Positions 24,717 through 33,809 of a DNA stretch of 64,000 bases are shown one piece after another. Positions within the stretch are counted from its first letter, which is position 1. Each line of letters starts with the position of its first letter. The stretch spans positions 124,001 through 188,000 of the forward strand of contig NZ_QMEK01000003.1 in assembly GCF_003390845.1 (NCBI RefSeq), given 5' to 3'. Made by a program: the position numbers and the translations under genes. The stretch is from Tropicimonas sp. IMCC34043 (lineage in GTDB: Bacteria > Pseudomonadota > Alphaproteobacteria > Rhodobacterales > Rhodobacteraceae). The notes beneath the pieces are model-generated. The model saw nothing but the letters and a program-made list of their open reading frames with translations. It searched no databases and had not been told where the DNA came from.

Positions 24717-26189
24717 ATGCTGCCTCTCGACCCCAAGACCATTCCCGATACCTACAAGCGCGGCCTGCAATTGCAGAAAGCCGGGCGCCTTGACGAGGCG
24801 CGGGCGCTGCATGCGAGCATCGTCGCCGCGGCGCCCGGCATGTTCGAGGCCCATTTCCAGCTTGGCCGGATCGATTTTGCCCGTGGCGATGCCGCGGCCG
24901 CGGTCGCGCATCTCGAGACTGCACGGAAGCTCAGGCCAGATGAGGTCGAGGTTCTGCGCGGACTGGCCAGCGCCTATGAAGCCGCGGGCCGGATCGACGA
25001 GGCGCTTGCGCTGCACGACGATCTGATCCGCCGGTTGCCGAAACAGGTGCGCCCGCTTGCCGACAAGGCGCTGGTGTTGCAGCGGACCGGCGACTTCGAT
25101 GCCGCCGAGGCGCAGCTTCGCAAGGCGTTGAAGCTGGCGCCGCTTGAGGGGCAGCTTTACCGGATGCTGACCTCGACCCGGAAGCTGAAGAAGGGCGATC
25201 CGCTGATCGGCGCGATGCAGAAGGCTCATGCCGACAAGCGGGTCACCGGGCGCAGCCGGATCCAGCTGCAGTTCGCGCTTGCCAAGGCGATGGAGGACAG
25301 CGGCCAGTTCGACCGGGTGTTCCGCTATCTGAACCCCGCCAATGCGGCCATGCACGCGGCATTTCCCTATGACATCGCGCGGCGGAAATCCGAGGTCGAC
25401 CAGCTGATTGCCACCTTCCGCGGCCACGATTTCACCCCGGTCGGTCCGGGGCCCGAGGGGTTCGCGCCGATCTTTGTCACCGGCATGCCGCGGTCCGGTA
25501 CGACGCTGGTCGAACAGATCCTGGCGAGCCACCCGGATGTGACGGCGGGCGACGAGATGTTGCATGGGTTGCGGCTGGCCTATGGCCTGATCGGCGAGCC
25601 TGAAAAGGGCTTTCGTCCCATGGCGAGCCTCGCCCCCGAGCAGATCGCGGCCTTCGGCCAAGCCTATAGCGATGCAGTGCGCCGGTCGGTCAGCTTTGCC
25701 GCGCGGGTGACCGACAAGTCGATTCAGACCCATCTGATCATCGGCCTGCTGAAGCAGGCGATCCCGAACGCGCGGTTTCTGGTCGTGCGCCGCGATCCGC
25801 GCGATCTGCTGTATTCCATCTACAAGAACCTGTTCGTCGATGGAAAGCACCTTTATGCCTATGACTTTCAAAGCCTTGCAGGGTATTATCAGAGCTTCCT
25901 GAAGATCCTCGAGTTCTGGCGCGAGACGATCCCGGACGCCTTCCACGAGGTGGTCTATGAGGATCTGGTGGCCGAGCCCGAGGCGCAGACGCGGGCACTG
26001 ATCGCGGCCGCGGGGCTTGACTGGGACCCGGCCTGCCTGTCGTTTCACGAGACGAAGCGCGAGGTAAAGACGCTGTCGATCCAGCAGGTGCGGCAGCCGA
26101 TCTATCGCAGTTCGGCACAGGCGTGGGAGAAGTTTTCGACCGAGCTTCAGCCCCTGAGCGAGGCGCTGGAGCGGGAAGGGGTGCTGTGA
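24717..26189 (+). CDS. TPR-repeat sulfotransferase
   Basis: A 490-residue protein with two halves. Residues 10 to about 170 are tetratricopeptide repeats (repeated patterns of small and aromatic residues such as GRLDEARALH, GDAAAAVAHLETARKLRPDEVEVL and GRIDEALALHDDL). The second half is a P-loop sulfotransferase with the PAPS-binding GMPRSGTTLVEQILASHP near residue 257 and the 3'-phosphate-binding RRDPRDLLYSIYKN. It would move a sulfuryl group from PAPS to an unknown acceptor. The ATG at 24717 is the first in-frame start after the intergenic region. It is followed after one base by the PLP-homeostasis gene. Confidence 0.88.
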   Translation: MLPLDPKTIPDTYKRGLQLQKAGRLDEARALHASIVAAAPGMFEAHFQLGRIDFARGDAAAAVAHLETARKLRPDEVEVLRGLASAYEAAGRIDEALALHDDLIRRLPKQVRPLADKALVLQRTGDFDAAEAQLRKALKLAPLEGQLYRMLTSTRKLKKGDPLIGAMQKAHADKRVTGRSRIQLQFALAKAMEDSGQFDRVFRYLNPANAAMHAAFPYDIARRKSEVDQLIATFRGHDFTPVGPGPEGFAPIFVTGMPRSGTTLVEQILASHPDVTAGDEMLHGLRLAYGLIGEPEKGFRPMASLAPEQIAAFGQAYSDAVRRSVSFAARVTDKSIQTHLIIGLLKQAIPNARFLVVRRDPRDLLYSIYKNLFVDGKHLYAYDFQSLAGYYQSFLKILEFWRETIPDAFHEVVYEDLVAEPEAQTRALIAAAGLDWDPACLSFHETKREVKTLSIQQVRQPIYRSSAQAWEKFSTELQPLSEALEREGVL

Positions 26190-26190
26190 C

Positions 26191-26844
26191 ATGGGCCTGA
26201 GAGAGATCGAGGCGCGGATTGCCGCGGCAGAGGCGGCGGTAGGGCGGCCCGCGGGGTCGGTGCAACTGATCGCGGTGTCGAAGGTGCAGCCGAACGACCG
26301 GGTCGCGGCGGTGCTGGAACAGGGCCAGAGGGTGTTCGGCGAGAACAGGGTGCAGGAGGCGCAGGGCAAATGGCCCGGGTTCCGCGAACGCTTCGAGGGG
26401 ATCGAGCTGCACCTGATCGGGCCGTTGCAGACCAACAAGGCGCGCGCGGCGATCGAGCTTTTCGATGCGATCCACACGCTCGACCGGCCGAAACTGGCCC
26501 AGGTGCTGGCGCGGCTGGCGCAGGAGACCGGGATCTGCCCGCCGCTGTTCATCGAGGTCAATACCGGCGAGGAGCCGCAGAAGGCGGGCGTGTTGCCCGC
26601 GGCGGTCGATGGTTTTGTCGCTGAAACCCGCGCCATGGATCTGCCGGTGCAGGGGTTGATGTGCATCCCGCCCGTCGACGAGGACGCCGCGCTGCATTTC
26701 GCCCGGCTCGCCGGGCTTGCCGAGCGCAACGGGCTTGCCGGGCTGTCGATGGGGATGAGCGGCGATTTCGAGCGTGCGATTGCCGCGGGCGCGACCCATG
26801 TGCGGGTCGGTTCGGCGCTGTTTGGCGAACGCGACTACGGCTGA
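26191..26844 (+). CDS. YggS/PROSC-type pyridoxal-phosphate homeostasis protein
   Basis: A 217-residue alanine-racemase-like TIM barrel that binds PLP through the lysine in IAVSKVQP near residue 31. Other family motifs are FGENRVQEAQGK, LHLIGPLQTNKA and LSMGMSGDFERAIAAGATHVRVGSALFG. Family members buffer PLP and have no known strong catalytic activity. The ATG begins one base after the sulfotransferase stop, so the two are co-transcribed. A stem-loop follows eight bases after its stop codon. Confidence 0.93.
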   Translation: MGLREIEARIAAAEAAVGRPAGSVQLIAVSKVQPNDRVAAVLEQGQRVFGENRVQEAQGKWPGFRERFEGIELHLIGPLQTNKARAAIELFDAIHTLDRPKLAQVLARLAQETGICPPLFIEVNTGEEPQKAGVLPAAVDGFVAETRAMDLPVQGLMCIPPVDEDAALHFARLAGLAERNGLAGLSMGMSGDFERAIAAGATHVRVGSALFGERDYG

Positions 26845-26851
26845 GGGGGGG

Positions 26852-26902
26852 ACGCCGCTTGCGCGGCGTGCCTCCGGCGGGGATATTTGGGAACAGAAGA
26901 AG
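26852..26902 (+). repeat. stem-loop plus conserved intergenic motif (copy 1)
   Basis: Immediately after the yggS-type gene, ACGCCGC-TTGC-GCGGCGT forms a perfect hairpin (26852-26869), followed by CCTCCGGCGGGGATATTTGG and a GAAGAAG run (to 26902). The same order, a GC hairpin then TATTT and AAGAAGAAG, recurs on the minus strand at 51981-52035. The element lies between convergent genes and may act as a terminator or mRNA stabiliser. Confidence 0.5.
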
Positions 26903-26912
26903 CCGGGGTCGA

Positions 26913-27407
26913 TCAGGGGACGATGAGCGTCGTTCCAGGGCAAAGGCGCGACGCGATCCAGTGCAGGTGATCGCGGCGGAAGGCGATGCAGCCGGCGGTC
27001 GGATAGCGCGGGCTGCGCCAGATGTGCAGGAAGATCGCCGAGCCGCGGCCGGGCAGGGCAGGGCGGCTGTTCCAGTCGGTGACGAGGATCAGGTCATAGA
27101 GCGGATCGGGGCGGCGCAGCGCCTCGTGACTGAAGCCGTGGGGCGCTGTCACGGGCTGATTGTAAGACGGGTCGGTCGGATCGTCGGACCACAGATCGCG
27201 CGGGCCGATAGCTTTGGCCCAAGGGGTCGGGCGGGGAAGTCGGTCGGGGCGATAGAGCAGGCCGGTGATGCGGTGGCAGCCCCGCGGGGTTGCGCCGTCG
27301 CCTTCGCGCTTGTCGTCCGTGATCCCGGTGCGGCCGATGGCGGCGGGGACAAGCCGGCCGTGGAACCGGATGCCGCGCGGGGTCAGGACAATGTCCAGCG
27401 GGCTCAA
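26913..27407 (-). CDS. small L,D-transpeptidase (YkuD domain)
   Basis: A 164-residue protein consisting almost only of a YkuD catalytic domain. The active-site motif is FLHIWRSPRYPTAGCIAF, with the histidine and the S/T-x-G-C-x-x cysteine spaced as in the family. No signal peptide is visible, which is odd for a peptidoglycan cross-linking enzyme; the N terminus MSPLDIVLTPRGIRF begins straight into a strand. Its start overlaps the ribA stop by four bases, so it is the second gene of a riboflavin operon by location only. It could process periplasmic peptidoglycan if exported by other means, or be a cytosolic relative. Confidence 0.82.
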   Translation of the reverse strand: MSPLDIVLTPRGIRFHGRLVPAAIGRTGITDDKREGDGATPRGCHRITGLLYRPDRLPRPTPWAKAIGPRDLWSDDPTDPSYNQPVTAPHGFSHEALRRPDPLYDLILVTDWNSRPALPGRGSAIFLHIWRSPRYPTAGCIAFRRDHLHWIASRLCPGTTLIVP

Positions 27408-28480
27408 AACAGATGGCCCGACTTGGCGGCCTTGGTTGCCAGATAGGCGGCGTTCTCGGGTGTGAGTCCGACTTTCAGTGGCACCCGTTCGGTCACGTCG
27501 ATCCCCTGCGCCCGCATCATCGCGATCTTGGCGGGGTTGTTGGTCATCAGCCTGACCGCGCCCACGCCCATCGCGCGCAGCAGCGCCGCGCCGATACGGA
27601 AATCGCGCTCGTCATCCTCGAAGCCGAGCCGGTGGTTGGCCTCGACCGTGTCGAAGCCCTGGTCCTGCAGGCGGTAGGCGCGCATCTTGTTGGCAAGCCC
27701 GATGCCGCGCCCCTCCTGGTTGAGATAGAGCAGGATGCCGGCGCCCTCGGTGTTCATCGCGGCCAGGGCTGCATGCAGTTGCGGGCCGCAATCGCATTTG
27801 AGCGAGCCGAGGAGATCGCCGGTGAAGCAGGCCGAATGCAGGCGCGCCAGCACCGGCTTGCTGCGATCGGGCTGGCCCACCTCGATTGCATAATGTTCCT
27901 CGCCGCCGTCGTCGGGGCGGAAGACATGCAGCCGTCCGGCGCGGGCCAGCGCCATCGGCAGCCGGGCCGAGACCACCTCGTCGAACTGCGCGCCCGCCTC
28001 GGGGCGGCCGTCGGTGGCGATATCGAGTGTGGTCAGGGTTGCGGTTTCGTCGAGCGGCAGAACCGGGGCGACCAGCACCGCCGGCAACAGCCGTGCCTCC
28101 TTGGTGAGTCCGATCGCCTCGCGGTGCAGCGCCGTATCGCCGTCGCGGAGCGTCCTGAACGGGCCCTTCATCGGCATGTCGAGGTCGCTGGCCGGGTCGG
28201 CAACAGACCGGGCCCAGTCGAGCGTCGCCCCCTCGGGGAGCGCGATGCGGGCCAGATCTCCGTCATAGGCACGCGCTTTCAGCGTCTCGGCCCGGTGGCG
28301 GGTGATTGCAAGGGAGGCGCCGGTGCGGCCGGCAAGCGCGGCGAACCGCGCTGCCCCGAGGGTCTCGACCGCGGCGGCGAGCAGGACAGGTCCGCCGCCC
28401 GACAGGCAGATCGGCAGGCCCAGGCGCAGGTCGGCGCGGGCGCGGGCGCGCCGTTCGGCCGGGGTGAGGGACAGGGACAT
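27404..28480 (-). CDS. ribA: GTP cyclohydrolase II with N-terminal extension
   Basis: A 358-residue enzyme of riboflavin synthesis. The C-terminal half is a complete GTP cyclohydrolase II: the zinc cysteines lie in HSACFTGDLLGSLKCDCGPQL, the catalytic region is NQEGRGIGLANKMRAY, and DTVEANHRLGFEDDERDF follows. The first 150 residues do not show DHBP synthase (RibB) catalytic motifs, so this is not a standard RibBA fusion but the longer alphaproteobacterial RibA. The start ATG was chosen because the upstream frame lacks conservation and a ribosome site. It is followed by the overlapping L,D-transpeptidase gene. Confidence 0.9.
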   Translation of the reverse strand: MSLSLTPAERRARARADLRLGLPICLSGGGPVLLAAAVETLGAARFAALAGRTGASLAITRHRAETLKARAYDGDLARIALPEGATLDWARSVADPASDLDMPMKGPFRTLRDGDTALHREAIGLTKEARLLPAVLVAPVLPLDETATLTTLDIATDGRPEAGAQFDEVVSARLPMALARAGRLHVFRPDDGGEEHYAIEVGQPDRSKPVLARLHSACFTGDLLGSLKCDCGPQLHAALAAMNTEGAGILLYLNQEGRGIGLANKMRAYRLQDQGFDTVEANHRLGFEDDERDFRIGAALLRAMGVGAVRLMTNNPAKIAMMRAQGIDVTERVPLKVGLTPENAAYLATKAAKSGHLF

Positions 28481-28640
28481 GGGCGGGGCTCCTGAGTCTG
28501 GTGGCGTCTTCTCTATCCGTTGGGTGGCAAAGTTGAAACATTTGCCGGCTGGGGACACATCGGCGTGAAATCCCTGCAGCAAAACTTGTCGGATTCGCGA
28601 GCGTCACGCATTTGCGATTCAGAGAGCGAGGAATATCCGC

Positions 28641-29327
28641 ATGGGAAACCTGAAAAAGATCCTGCTGGTCGATGACGACGACGATCTGCGCGAGGCGCTG
28701 AGCGAGCAACTGGTCATGACCGAGGATTTCGACGTCTTCGAGGCTGCGAGCGGCCAGGAGGCTTTGGAAAAATCGAAAGCCGGTCTCTACGATCTGGTGA
28801 TTCTCGACGTCGGCCTGCCCGACAGTGACGGACGCGAGTTGTGCCGTGTCATGCGCAAGCAGGGCGTCAAGTGCCCGGTGCTGATGCTGACCGGGCATGA
28901 CAGCGACGCCGACACGATCCTTGGCCTCGACGCCGGGGCCAACGACTATGTGTCGAAGCCGTTCAAGTTCCCGGTGCTGCTGGCGCGGATCCGCGCCCAG
29001 TTGCGCCAGCATGAGCAATCCGAGGATGCCGTGTTCCAGCTTGGACCCTATACGTTCAAGCCGGCGATGAAGATGCTGGTCGATCCGGCCGAGCGCAAGA
29101 TCCGGCTGACCGAGAAAGAGACCAACATCCTGAAATACCTGTATCGCGCCAGCGAGGGCGTGGTGCCGCGGGACGTGCTGTTGCACGAGGTCTGGGGATA
29201 CAACGCCGGGGTCACGACCCACACGCTGGAAACCCACATCTATCGCCTGCGGCAGAAGATCGAGCCCGATCCGTCAAATGCCCGGCTTCTGGTGACGGAA
29301 TCGGGCGGTTATCGTCTGGTAGCTTGA
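28641..29327 (+). CDS. OmpR-family response regulator (CenR-like)
   Basis: A 228-residue two-component regulator. The receiver domain has the acidic pocket ILLVDDDDDLRE, the phosphoacceptor Asp in LVILDVGLPDSDG near residue 55, and the switch T/K residues in MLTGHD and SKPFKF. The C-terminal winged helix is of the OmpR type (LTEKETNILKYLYRA, TLETHIYRLRQKIEPD). Residue pattern and length suggest the CenR cell-envelope regulator of Rhodobacter, but no histidine kinase gene is adjacent and I do not assign the name firmly. It has its own promoter region (160 bases, divergent from ribA) and is followed by a strong terminator, so it is monocistronic. Confidence 0.85.
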   Translation: MGNLKKILLVDDDDDLREALSEQLVMTEDFDVFEAASGQEALEKSKAGLYDLVILDVGLPDSDGRELCRVMRKQGVKCPVLMLTGHDSDADTILGLDAGANDYVSKPFKFPVLLARIRAQLRQHEQSEDAVFQLGPYTFKPAMKMLVDPAERKIRLTEKETNILKYLYRASEGVVPRDVLLHEVWGYNAGVTTHTLETHIYRLRQKIEPDPSNARLLVTESGGYRLVA

Positions 29328-29430
29328 GAGGGCGCGTGTCGCCGCGTTTGTGAAGGCGATTGTTAACCAGTATCTGCCAGAATCCCCTGGTCACGTCGGG
29401 GCTATGACGTGGCATCCTCCCTGTTGGACT

Positions 29431-29459
29431 GGGCCGCCATTCTTGGCGGCCCTTTTTTT
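29431..29459 (+). terminator. rho-independent terminator after the response regulator
   Basis: GGGCCGCC-ATTCTT-GGCGGCCC is an eight-pair GC stem with a six-base loop, directly followed by seven T residues. It lies about 100 bases after the response-regulator stop codon. This is the clearest intrinsic terminator in the window. Confidence 0.93.
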
Positions 29460-29563
29460 ACTGCGGCCATATGCACGGCCTGAGGGGCGAAGATCTGCCA
29501 CCGCTGGTCCGTTCCGCATGGCAGAACGCGCAGGGAGCGGTCCCCGTGCCTGCGGACCTTTGC

Positions 29564-30601
29564 CTACCGGGACAGGGATTTGGTCGCGTTGGCCTTCACG
29601 ATCATCGGGTGGAAGGTGAAGACGTCGCGGGTTGCGGCATCCACATCGACCTTGATCCAGTGGATGTTGGGGCTGCCGAAGGTTTGCACCCGGGTGAAGT
29701 TCGCCAGCATGTGGGAGGCATCGGGCAGCGGCTTGTCGATCTTGAAGAAATGCGTGTCGCCATGCACCAGAACGACCTGGCCGTCGAAGGCTTCGGTTTC
29801 GGCGATCAGCGTGTCGAGGAACGCGGCATAGCCTTCCTTGCCCGGCAGACGGCTTTCGTCGTCATCCTCGGTTTCGGGCACGTCAAAGCCGGGGTCGGCC
29901 TGGATGACGATCATCACACCCTTGTCGCCTTTAGCCTTGGCCGCGGCGAAGGAGGCCTTCAGCCAGGCTGTGTTGGCGGCATCGCGTTCCTGATATTCGG
30001 CGTTGTCGGCCGCGCATTGCTCGGGCGTGCGTGCGCTTTTCTTGGTGCAGGCCGCGTCGTCGGCAACGAGGTTGTTGTTGCTGCCGGGAATGTTCAGCCC
30101 GACGAACATCGCGCCGTTCTTCGACACGCGCACGTTCTCGGCAAATTTCTCGCCCGGCGCGCCCTGACGTTCCACGTCCATCGAGGCCTGGCCAAGGGTG
30201 CCGAGCTTGCCGAACAGGGTCTTGCGCAGGTGATCGAGACGTTCGAGGTTGTCCCAGCCGCCGTTGTTGGTGCGGTGGCAATCGGTCCATTCGTTGTCGC
30301 CCGGCACGTAAAGGACCGGCGCCTTCAGCGAATTGAACATGGTCATCGCGTCGTCATAGATCGCGTCGGTGCATTCGGAACTGCCGTCCTTGATGTCGCC
30401 GTCATACATCGAGAAGGCGATGTCCGAGGCGTTCATGTCCGCAATCAAAGCCGGGATGAAGGGCGAGTCCGAGGCCTTTGCATAGGGCATGTCGCCCCAA
30501 AGACCCATGGTAAAGGGGGCATTGTCGGCAAGGGCGGCGCTGGCCGCAAGCGTTGTGCACAGGGCTAGCGCAATCCGCGCATGGCGAAGTTTCGAGGTCA
30601 T
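29564..30601 (-). CDS. secreted metallophosphatase-like protein
   Basis: A 345-residue protein with a signal peptide (MTSKLRHARIALALCTTLAA, cleavage near ALA-DN). The mature part shows calcineurin-like metallophosphoesterase features: LWGDMPYAK at the place of the first metal motif, YDGDIKDGS, YVPGDNEWTDCH (GDNE) and VVLVHGDTHFF (GDxH). The first motif lacks the usual D-x-H, so metal binding may differ from the norm. It would act in the periplasm on a phosphoester of unknown identity. The ATG at 30601 is preceded by GGAGCG. Monocistronic. Confidence 0.78.
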   Translation of the reverse strand: MTSKLRHARIALALCTTLAASAALADNAPFTMGLWGDMPYAKASDSPFIPALIADMNASDIAFSMYDGDIKDGSSECTDAIYDDAMTMFNSLKAPVLYVPGDNEWTDCHRTNNGGWDNLERLDHLRKTLFGKLGTLGQASMDVERQGAPGEKFAENVRVSKNGAMFVGLNIPGSNNNLVADDAACTKKSARTPEQCAADNAEYQERDAANTAWLKASFAAAKAKGDKGVMIVIQADPGFDVPETEDDDESRLPGKEGYAAFLDTLIAETEAFDGQVVLVHGDTHFFKIDKPLPDASHMLANFTRVQTFGSPNIHWIKVDVDAATRDVFTFHPMIVKANATKSLSR

Positions 30602-30801
30602 TGATCGCTCCGATGAATTCTGGCGGAAGGGAACCCGCATGTCGTCCCTATTTCGGTTTGACTGCAGTTTTGTGACGCCGGGGAAGCCGGTGGTTCCCGA
30701 ACGCCTCTATCGGTCTGCGCCTTTCGGCCTCACGCTCGCGCTTCTGCTTGAGCGCCGGTGGCCGCGCCGCTAGGGTCGCGCCGGTCGAGCCGGAGAGACC
30801 C

Positions 30802-31590
30802 ATGACCTTCACCATTGCCACCTGGAACATCAATTCGGTGCGCCTGCGCGCCGACCTTGTCGCGCGGTTGCTGCGCGATGAGGCGCCCGACATCCTGTGC
30901 CTGCAGGAATGCAAGAGCCCGGTGGACAAGATCCCGGCCTCGATCTTCGCCGTGCTGGGCTACAAAAGCATGATCGCCCGCGGGCAGAAGGGCTATAACG
31001 GCGTCGCGATCCTGTCGAAGCTGCCGATGGAGGATCTGGGCGATCAGGACTTCGCGGGTCTCGGACATGCCCGACACGTCGCCGGACGGCTGGAGAACGG
31101 TGTCGTGATCCACAACTTCTATGTCCCGGCCGGCGGCGACGTTCCCGACCGCGACCTGAACGAGAAGTTCGGCCAGAAGCTCGACTATCTGGTCGGCATG
31201 CGCGACTGGTTCCGCGCCGAACGGCCCGAGCGGGCGATCCTGGTGGGCGATCTGAACATCGCCCCGCGCGAGGATGACGTCTGGAACCACAAGCAATTGC
31301 TGAAGGTGGTCAGCCACACGCCGGTCGAGGTCGACCAGCTTGCCGAAACCCAGGAGGCCGGCGGCTGGGTCGACGTGACCCGCGCCGATATCCCCGAAGG
31401 GCCGTTGTATTCCTGGTGGTCCTATCGTGCGCCTGACTGGGACGCGGCCGACAAGGGCCGGCGGCTTGACCATGTCTGGGCGACACCCGACATCGCGGCG
31501 GCGGCGCATTCCAGTCGGGTCCTGCGGGCCGCGCGCGGATGGGAAAAGCCGTCGGACCACGCGCCGGTCTTTGCAAGCTTCGATCTCTGA
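30802..31590 (+). CDS. xth: exodeoxyribonuclease III (AP endonuclease)
   Basis: A 262-residue EEP-family nuclease of base excision repair. Conserved motifs: TWNINSVRLR, CLQECKSP (metal-binding Glu), NFYVPAGGD, VGDLNIAP (catalytic Asp/Asn) and RRLDHVWAT with the C-terminal SDHAPVFA histidine. It cuts DNA at abasic sites and trims 3' ends. The start ATG follows CGGAGAG at good spacing. It begins the conserved rhodobacterial run xth, (acyltransferase), thioredoxin, LON, Trm112. Confidence 0.95.
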   Translation: MTFTIATWNINSVRLRADLVARLLRDEAPDILCLQECKSPVDKIPASIFAVLGYKSMIARGQKGYNGVAILSKLPMEDLGDQDFAGLGHARHVAGRLENGVVIHNFYVPAGGDVPDRDLNEKFGQKLDYLVGMRDWFRAERPERAILVGDLNIAPREDDVWNHKQLLKVVSHTPVEVDQLAETQEAGGWVDVTRADIPEGPLYSWWSYRAPDWDAADKGRRLDHVWATPDIAAAAHSSRVLRAARGWEKPSDHAPVFASFDL

Positions 31591-31701
31591 TCCGGCCCCG
31601 GGTTCGGGGGGCAGATCGATGCCCCAGAACTCATCACTTGGGACTTCCTGGCGATCTGTGCTATGGCAGAGGCGCGGTGGCAGGCCATTTGCGGAGTGGC
31701 G

Positions 31702-32781
31702 GTGCAGAAACTCGAATCTGTTCAATACCTGCGCGCGGTTGCCGTGCTCATGGTCGTCGCGTTCCATGTCCATTTCCGGTTTCCCGACGCGATCCCGCGC
31801 GAGGCGATGCCGCTGCTGTCGGTGGGCGAGGCCGGGGTCGACATCTTCTTCGTCATCAGCGGCTTCATCATGTGGGTCGTCGCCGAACGGCGGCCGGTGG
31901 CGCCGGCCGAGTTCATCATGCACCGGATCATTCGCATCGTCCCGGCCTATTGGATCTTTACCGGCCTCTGGGTGCTGCTGGCCGTCACCGGCGTGTTTTG
32001 GTGGAGCGTGATGACGCCCGCCCACATCCTGCAGTCGCTGCTGTTCATCCCCCATGTAAACCCGACGACGCAGACCTTTTTTCCGGTGCTCTTTGTCGGC
32101 TGGACCCTGAATTACGAGATGTTTTTCTACCTCGTCTTTGCGCTTTGCCTGATGCTCCGGGCCGAGCAACGGCTGGCAGCGCTCTGCGCGATCCTCGGGG
32201 CGCTGGTGATCGCGGGCGGGTTTCTTGCTGAAAAGGGGCCGCTGGTTGCCACCTATACCGACCCGTTGCTGCTCGAATTCGCGATGGGGGTCGCGGCCGG
32301 ATACCTCTGGTGCCGCGGCAGGCTGCCAATTGGGGTGCCGGCCGCGGCCTGCCTTGTTCTTGGCGTCGCGCTCATGATTGTGGCGACCCTCACGCTCGAC
32401 GATCCGATGCTGATGCGCCTGCCAGCCTGGGGGGTGCCCGGCCTGCTTGTGCTGATCGGCATGCTCGGGTTGCCGGCGGCCGAGGCCCACCACCCCTGGC
32501 TGCGCCGCATCGGCGATGCGTCCTATGCGATCTATCTGGTCCACCTGTTCCCGCAGGTACTGCTGGAGTTGCTGTTCAAGCATCGGCTCGGGCTCGAGGC
32601 GAGCGTGCCGGGCGCGGTGGTCTATATGGTGCTGGCCTTCGCGGCCTCGATCTTGCTTGGCATTCTGGCCTATAGCTGGATCGAACAACCGCTGCAGCGG
32701 GCCGGCTGCCGGCTGCTTCTTCGGCACGGGAAGGCCGCTCCAGCTGCCCCGACCGCGGTCCCGCCACCCCGGCTTCGCTGA
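31702..32781 (+). CDS. membrane acyltransferase, OafA/Acyltransferase_3 family
   Basis: An inner-membrane protein of about 359 residues with roughly ten hydrophobic segments. The N terminus has the family pattern KLESVQYLRAVAVLMVVAFHV with the catalytic His in the first helix, then GEAGVDIFFVISGFIM and RIIRIVPAYW. Such enzymes O-acylate exopolysaccharide, lipopolysaccharide or peptidoglycan sugars. I favour the GTG at 31702 (GGAG five bases upstream, followed by the family-typical start); an in-frame ATG lies 39 bases further up at 31663. It is inserted between xth and the thioredoxin gene, which are usually close neighbours, so it may be an accessory insertion. Confidence 0.87.
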   Translation: MQKLESVQYLRAVAVLMVVAFHVHFRFPDAIPREAMPLLSVGEAGVDIFFVISGFIMWVVAERRPVAPAEFIMHRIIRIVPAYWIFTGLWVLLAVTGVFWWSVMTPAHILQSLLFIPHVNPTTQTFFPVLFVGWTLNYEMFFYLVFALCLMLRAEQRLAALCAILGALVIAGGFLAEKGPLVATYTDPLLLEFAMGVAAGYLWCRGRLPIGVPAAACLVLGVALMIVATLTLDDPMLMRLPAWGVPGLLVLIGMLGLPAAEAHHPWLRRIGDASYAIYLVHLFPQVLLELLFKHRLGLEASVPGAVVYMVLAFAASILLGILAYSWIEQPLQRAGCRLLLRHGKAAPAAPTAVPPPRLR

Positions 32782-32859
32782 TCCGGGGGGCCGTTCGGGG
32801 CTTGGAACCGGAACTGGCGCGGGCCATATAGACGACAACAAGCAATTGGGAGTGGGCGA

Positions 32860-33783
32860 ATGCTCGAACTGGGCAAAAAGGACGTTGCTTCGCAAGCAGG
32901 CGATCTGATCAAGGACGGAACCGAGGCCACCTTTATGGCCGATGTGGTCGATGGCAGCCAGGACCTGCCCGTCATCGTCGATTTCTGGGCGACATGGTGC
33001 GGCCCCTGCAAGACATTGGGGCCGATGCTGGAAAAGGCGGTGGGCGATGCCCGCGGCCGGGTCAAGATGGTCAAGATCGACGTCGATCAGAACCAGAGGC
33101 TGGCGCAGATGCTGGTTCAGCAGGGCCTGCCGCTGCAATCGATCCCGACCGTCGTTGCCTTCTACAAGGGCCAGGTCGTCGAGATGTTCCAGGGCGCGCA
33201 ACCGCAGTCCGAGGTCACGGCCTTTGTTTCCCGTGTTGCCGACATGGCCGGGGACGGCGGGCTTGGCGCCGCGATCGAGGCGGCCGAGGCAATGCTGGCC
33301 GAAGGTGCGGCTGTCGATGCCGCCCAGACCTTTGCCGCGATCCTCGGCGAGGACCCCGCCAATGCGGCGGCCTATGGCGGCATGGTGCGGGCGCATCTGG
33401 CGTTGAAGGATATCGAACAGGCCGAATTGCTGCTCAAGAGCGTGCCGTCGGAGATCGCTGGCGCTCCCGAGATCGACTCGGCGCGCGCCCAGCTGGAGCT
33501 TGCCCTGCAGGCCGCCGAGGCAGGCCCCGTGGCCGAGCTTCGCGCCGCGGTCGAGGCCGATCCGGACAACCTTCAGGCCCGGTTCGACCTTGCAAAGGCG
33601 CTCCATGCCGGTGGCGAGGTCGAGGCCGCGGTGGCCGAACTGCTCGATCTGTTCCGCCGCGACCGCGAATGGAACGACGGCGCGGCCAAGGCGCAGCTTT
33701 TCACCATCTTCGAGGCGCTGAAGCCAACCGATCCGATCGTGCTCAACGGCCGGCGCAAACTCAGTTCGATGATATTTGCGTGA
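32860..33783 (+). CDS. thioredoxin-domain TPR protein, YbbN/CnoX type
   Basis: A 307-residue protein with an N-terminal thioredoxin fold, active-site WCGPC at residues 46-50 and the cis-Pro motif SIPTVVAF, followed by a long alanine-rich helical TPR region (residues 130-307). This architecture is that of YbbN/CnoX, a chaperone-holdase that hands clients to GroEL or DnaK. Here the CxxC is intact, so redox activity is possible; in E. coli YbbN it is SxxC. The start ATG is preceded by GGGAGTGGG. The LON-domain gene follows 26 bases later. Confidence 0.9.
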   Translation: MLELGKKDVASQAGDLIKDGTEATFMADVVDGSQDLPVIVDFWATWCGPCKTLGPMLEKAVGDARGRVKMVKIDVDQNQRLAQMLVQQGLPLQSIPTVVAFYKGQVVEMFQGAQPQSEVTAFVSRVADMAGDGGLGAAIEAAEAMLAEGAAVDAAQTFAAILGEDPANAAAYGGMVRAHLALKDIEQAELLLKSVPSEIAGAPEIDSARAQLELALQAAEAGPVAELRAAVEADPDNLQARFDLAKALHAGGEVEAAVAELLDLFRRDREWNDGAAKAQLFTIFEALKPTDPIVLNGRRKLSSMIFA

Positions 33784-33809
33784 CGGCGACAAGCGGCTAG
33801 GATGAGATC

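Noticed and set aside
27404-28480. Annotating ribA as a bifunctional RibBA
   Set aside because: The N-terminal region lacks the acidic and histidine motifs of DHBP synthase, so only GTP cyclohydrolase II is supported.
30730-33792. A 1020-codon open frame on the minus strand across xth, the acyltransferase and the thioredoxin gene
   Set aside because: It covers three well-supported genes on the plus strand and shows no motif, signal peptide or ribosome site of its own.
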